A stretch of DNA of 6,089 nucleotides. Origin: Planctomycetota bacterium. Its GTDB lineage: Bacteria > Planctomycetota > Brocadiia > Brocadiales > Bathyanammoxibiaceae. The first letter of the stretch is position 1. The number at the start of each line of letters is the position of its first letter. The notes beneath the pieces were generated by a model. It was not told the origin of the DNA. It searched no databases and saw only the letters and a list, made by a program, of their open reading frames with translations. Shown here piece after piece: positions 5,170 to 6,089 of this stretch. The position numbers and the translations under genes were made by a program. The stretch lies in NCBI GenBank assembly GCA_030598065.1, contig JAUVQR010000098.1:1-6089 (forward strand), given 5' to 3'.

Positions 5170-6089
5170 ATGAACAGGATGTCCTGGAGTTTACGCGGAT
5201 TGGACGTGTTCTTTGTCTTGCCACGGCTTCTGCTACTGATGCTGTGCGGGCTGATTCCCCTTATTACCGTTGACGTTAATGGTGGAGGTGGAGGCGGAGG
5301 TGGAGAGGGGACGAGGAACTTTCCCAACAAACTTGCCGTCGGTGATATTGTCCACGTAGCTACCGGCGAGAAGGTGAGTTTCTCGCAGCTGATGGATTTC
5401 ATAGAAGAGGCGAGAATCGTGTACGTAGGGGAGGTACACACCAACGTGGAGTCCCATGAGGTACAGTTGCAGCTGTTGAGGGAATTTTACGATAAGTACG
5501 GAGACAACGTCGCTATCGGCATGGAGATGTTCAAGAGGCCGTACCAGGCGGTTCTTGACAGGTGGAGCAGGGGCGAGATAAGCGAGGAGGAACTGTTGGA
5601 GGGCAGCCGTTGGGAGCAGGAATGGGGTTATGATTATGACCTGTATAACGACATTCTCGACTTTGCCCGTCAGAAAGGAATACCCATCATTGCCTTGAAC
5701 GTCTCAAAGGAGTTGCAGAAGAAGGTGAGCAGGAAGGGGCTTGACGGTCTAAGTTATTCGGATAGAAGGAAGTTGCCCGCTATAGACACAAGTGACAAGT
5801 ATCACAGGCGCTACCTGCGGAAGATATTTGAGGGTCATATGGACAAGGGCGGCGATTTCGAAAAATTCTACGACGTACAGTGCGTCTGGGAAGACGTCAT
5901 GGCGGATAGCATATCCCGTTATGTCCTGTCGCCGGAAGGAAAGGACAAGATGTTCTTGGCTTTTGTGGGAGACAGCCATATTGTCTATCATTTTGGCGTG
6001 CCCAAGAGGGTTTTTCGCAGCACGCACCTGCCTTATGCTACGGTATACACTTACGAGTTGATGCCTGAAGAGCCGGACGATGAAGATGA
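5170..6089 (+). CDS. ChaN-like haem-binding family (DUF399) protein, 3' end missing
   Basis: An open frame begins at ATG 5170 and is still open at the window edge after 306 codons. An in-frame TAG at 5140 and the lack of other starts fix the beginning; GGAAAGGG lies just upstream. Residues 11-34 are hydrophobic with Arg19 in the middle, giving a signal peptide or membrane anchor. Cys26 lacks a proper lipobox. An eight-glycine linker (38-45) follows, then a ChaN-type domain: VYVGEVHTNVESH (84-96), AIGMEMFKRPYQ (115-126), WEQEWGYDYDLY (148-159), IPIIALNVS (171-179) and FVGDSHIVYHFG (265-276). ChaN proteins bind haem at the cell surface; the GExH and GDSH motifs also recall the distantly related EreA/TraB/Tiki hydrolases. 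The position suggests haem handling beside haem enzymes. The acidic end (EEPDDED) may be close to the C-terminus. Confidence 0.9.
   Translation, partial: MNRMSWSLRGLDVFFVLPRLLLLMLCGLIPLITVDVNGGGGGGGGEGTRNFPNKLAVGDIVHVATGEKVSFSQLMDFIEEARIVYVGEVHTNVESHEVQLQLLREFYDKYGDNVAIGMEMFKRPYQAVLDRWSRGEISEEELLEGSRWEQEWGYDYDLYNDILDFARQKGIPIIALNVSKELQKKVSRKGLDGLSYSDRRKLPAIDTSDKYHRRYLRKIFEGHMDKGGDFEKFYDVQCVWEDVMADSISRYVLSPEGKDKMFLAFVGDSHIVYHFGVPKRVFRSTHLPYATVYTYELMPEEPDDED
5281..5304 (+). repeat. Glycine-codon microrepeat encoding a (Gly)8 linker
   Basis: Eight consecutive GGT/GGA/GGC codons, mostly alternating GGT GGA, encode an uninterrupted glycine stretch between the membrane-anchor segment and the ChaN-like domain. 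As a 3/6-nt tandem repeat it could change length by slippage without breaking the frame. Confidence 0.9.

Noticed and set aside
5170..5260. Lipoprotein signal at Cys26 of the ChaN-like protein
   Set aside because: Residues before the Cys are Leu-Met-Leu; the -1 position lacks the small residue that a lipobox needs.
5052..5444. 130-codon minus-strand frame with a proline run
   Set aside because: The proline run is just the antisense of the glycine linker in the ChaN-like gene, whose domain motifs are clear on the plus strand. The minus-strand frame at 5749-6027 is likewise antisense.
1..6089. tRNA or rRNA genes, or a transposase gene
   Set aside because: No cloverleaf with conserved tRNA arms, no ribosomal RNA sequence and no transposase motif was seen on either strand.

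Overview
The window holds a five-gene block on the minus strand (376-4972), a divergent gene on the plus strand that runs off the right edge (5170-6089), and a non-coding left end (1-375) with two near-identical 96-bp repeats. All genes have clear Shine-Dalgarno sequences. Three of the six proteins carry c-type haem CXXCH motifs with Sec-type signal peptides and one has a Tat signal, so this is a Gram-negative type bacterium with a periplasm and cytochrome c maturation. Nothing seen fixes the lineage. The mixture resembles haem-rich chemolithotrophs such as anammox planctomycetes or Nitrospirota, but that is a low-confidence impression.

Minus-strand order of transcription: typical 2-Cys peroxiredoxin (4445-4972), dihaem MauG/CcpA-family peroxidase B (3368-4429), its tandem paralogue A (2279-3304), Tat-exported metallophosphoesterase (1087-2142), and a monohaem cytochrome c (376-1032). 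Gaps are 15, 63, 136 and 54 nt. A possible internal promoter lies ahead of peroxidase A and a plausible intrinsic terminator at 186-209. The first three genes point to peroxide handling on both sides of the inner membrane: a cytoplasmic thiol peroxidase plus two periplasmic haem enzymes. The terminal cytochrome could be an electron partner. The phosphoesterase is not explained by that theme.

Divergent from the peroxiredoxin, across 197 nt, is a ChaN-like (haem-binding/DUF399) protein with a membrane-anchoring N-terminus and an eight-glycine linker. It is incomplete at the window edge.

Points most worth following up: (1) the 96-bp repeat, whose terminal inverted repeats extend into different flanking sequence at each copy, as if it inserts into small hairpins, and whose minus-strand transcript could form two competing folds; (2) a tyrosine in both peroxidases at the position where classical bacterial cytochrome c peroxidases have the axial Met, which suggests MauG-like chemistry; (3) the co-occurrence of peroxiredoxin, paired MauG-like enzymes, a Tat phosphoesterase, a cytochrome and ChaN as one locus.
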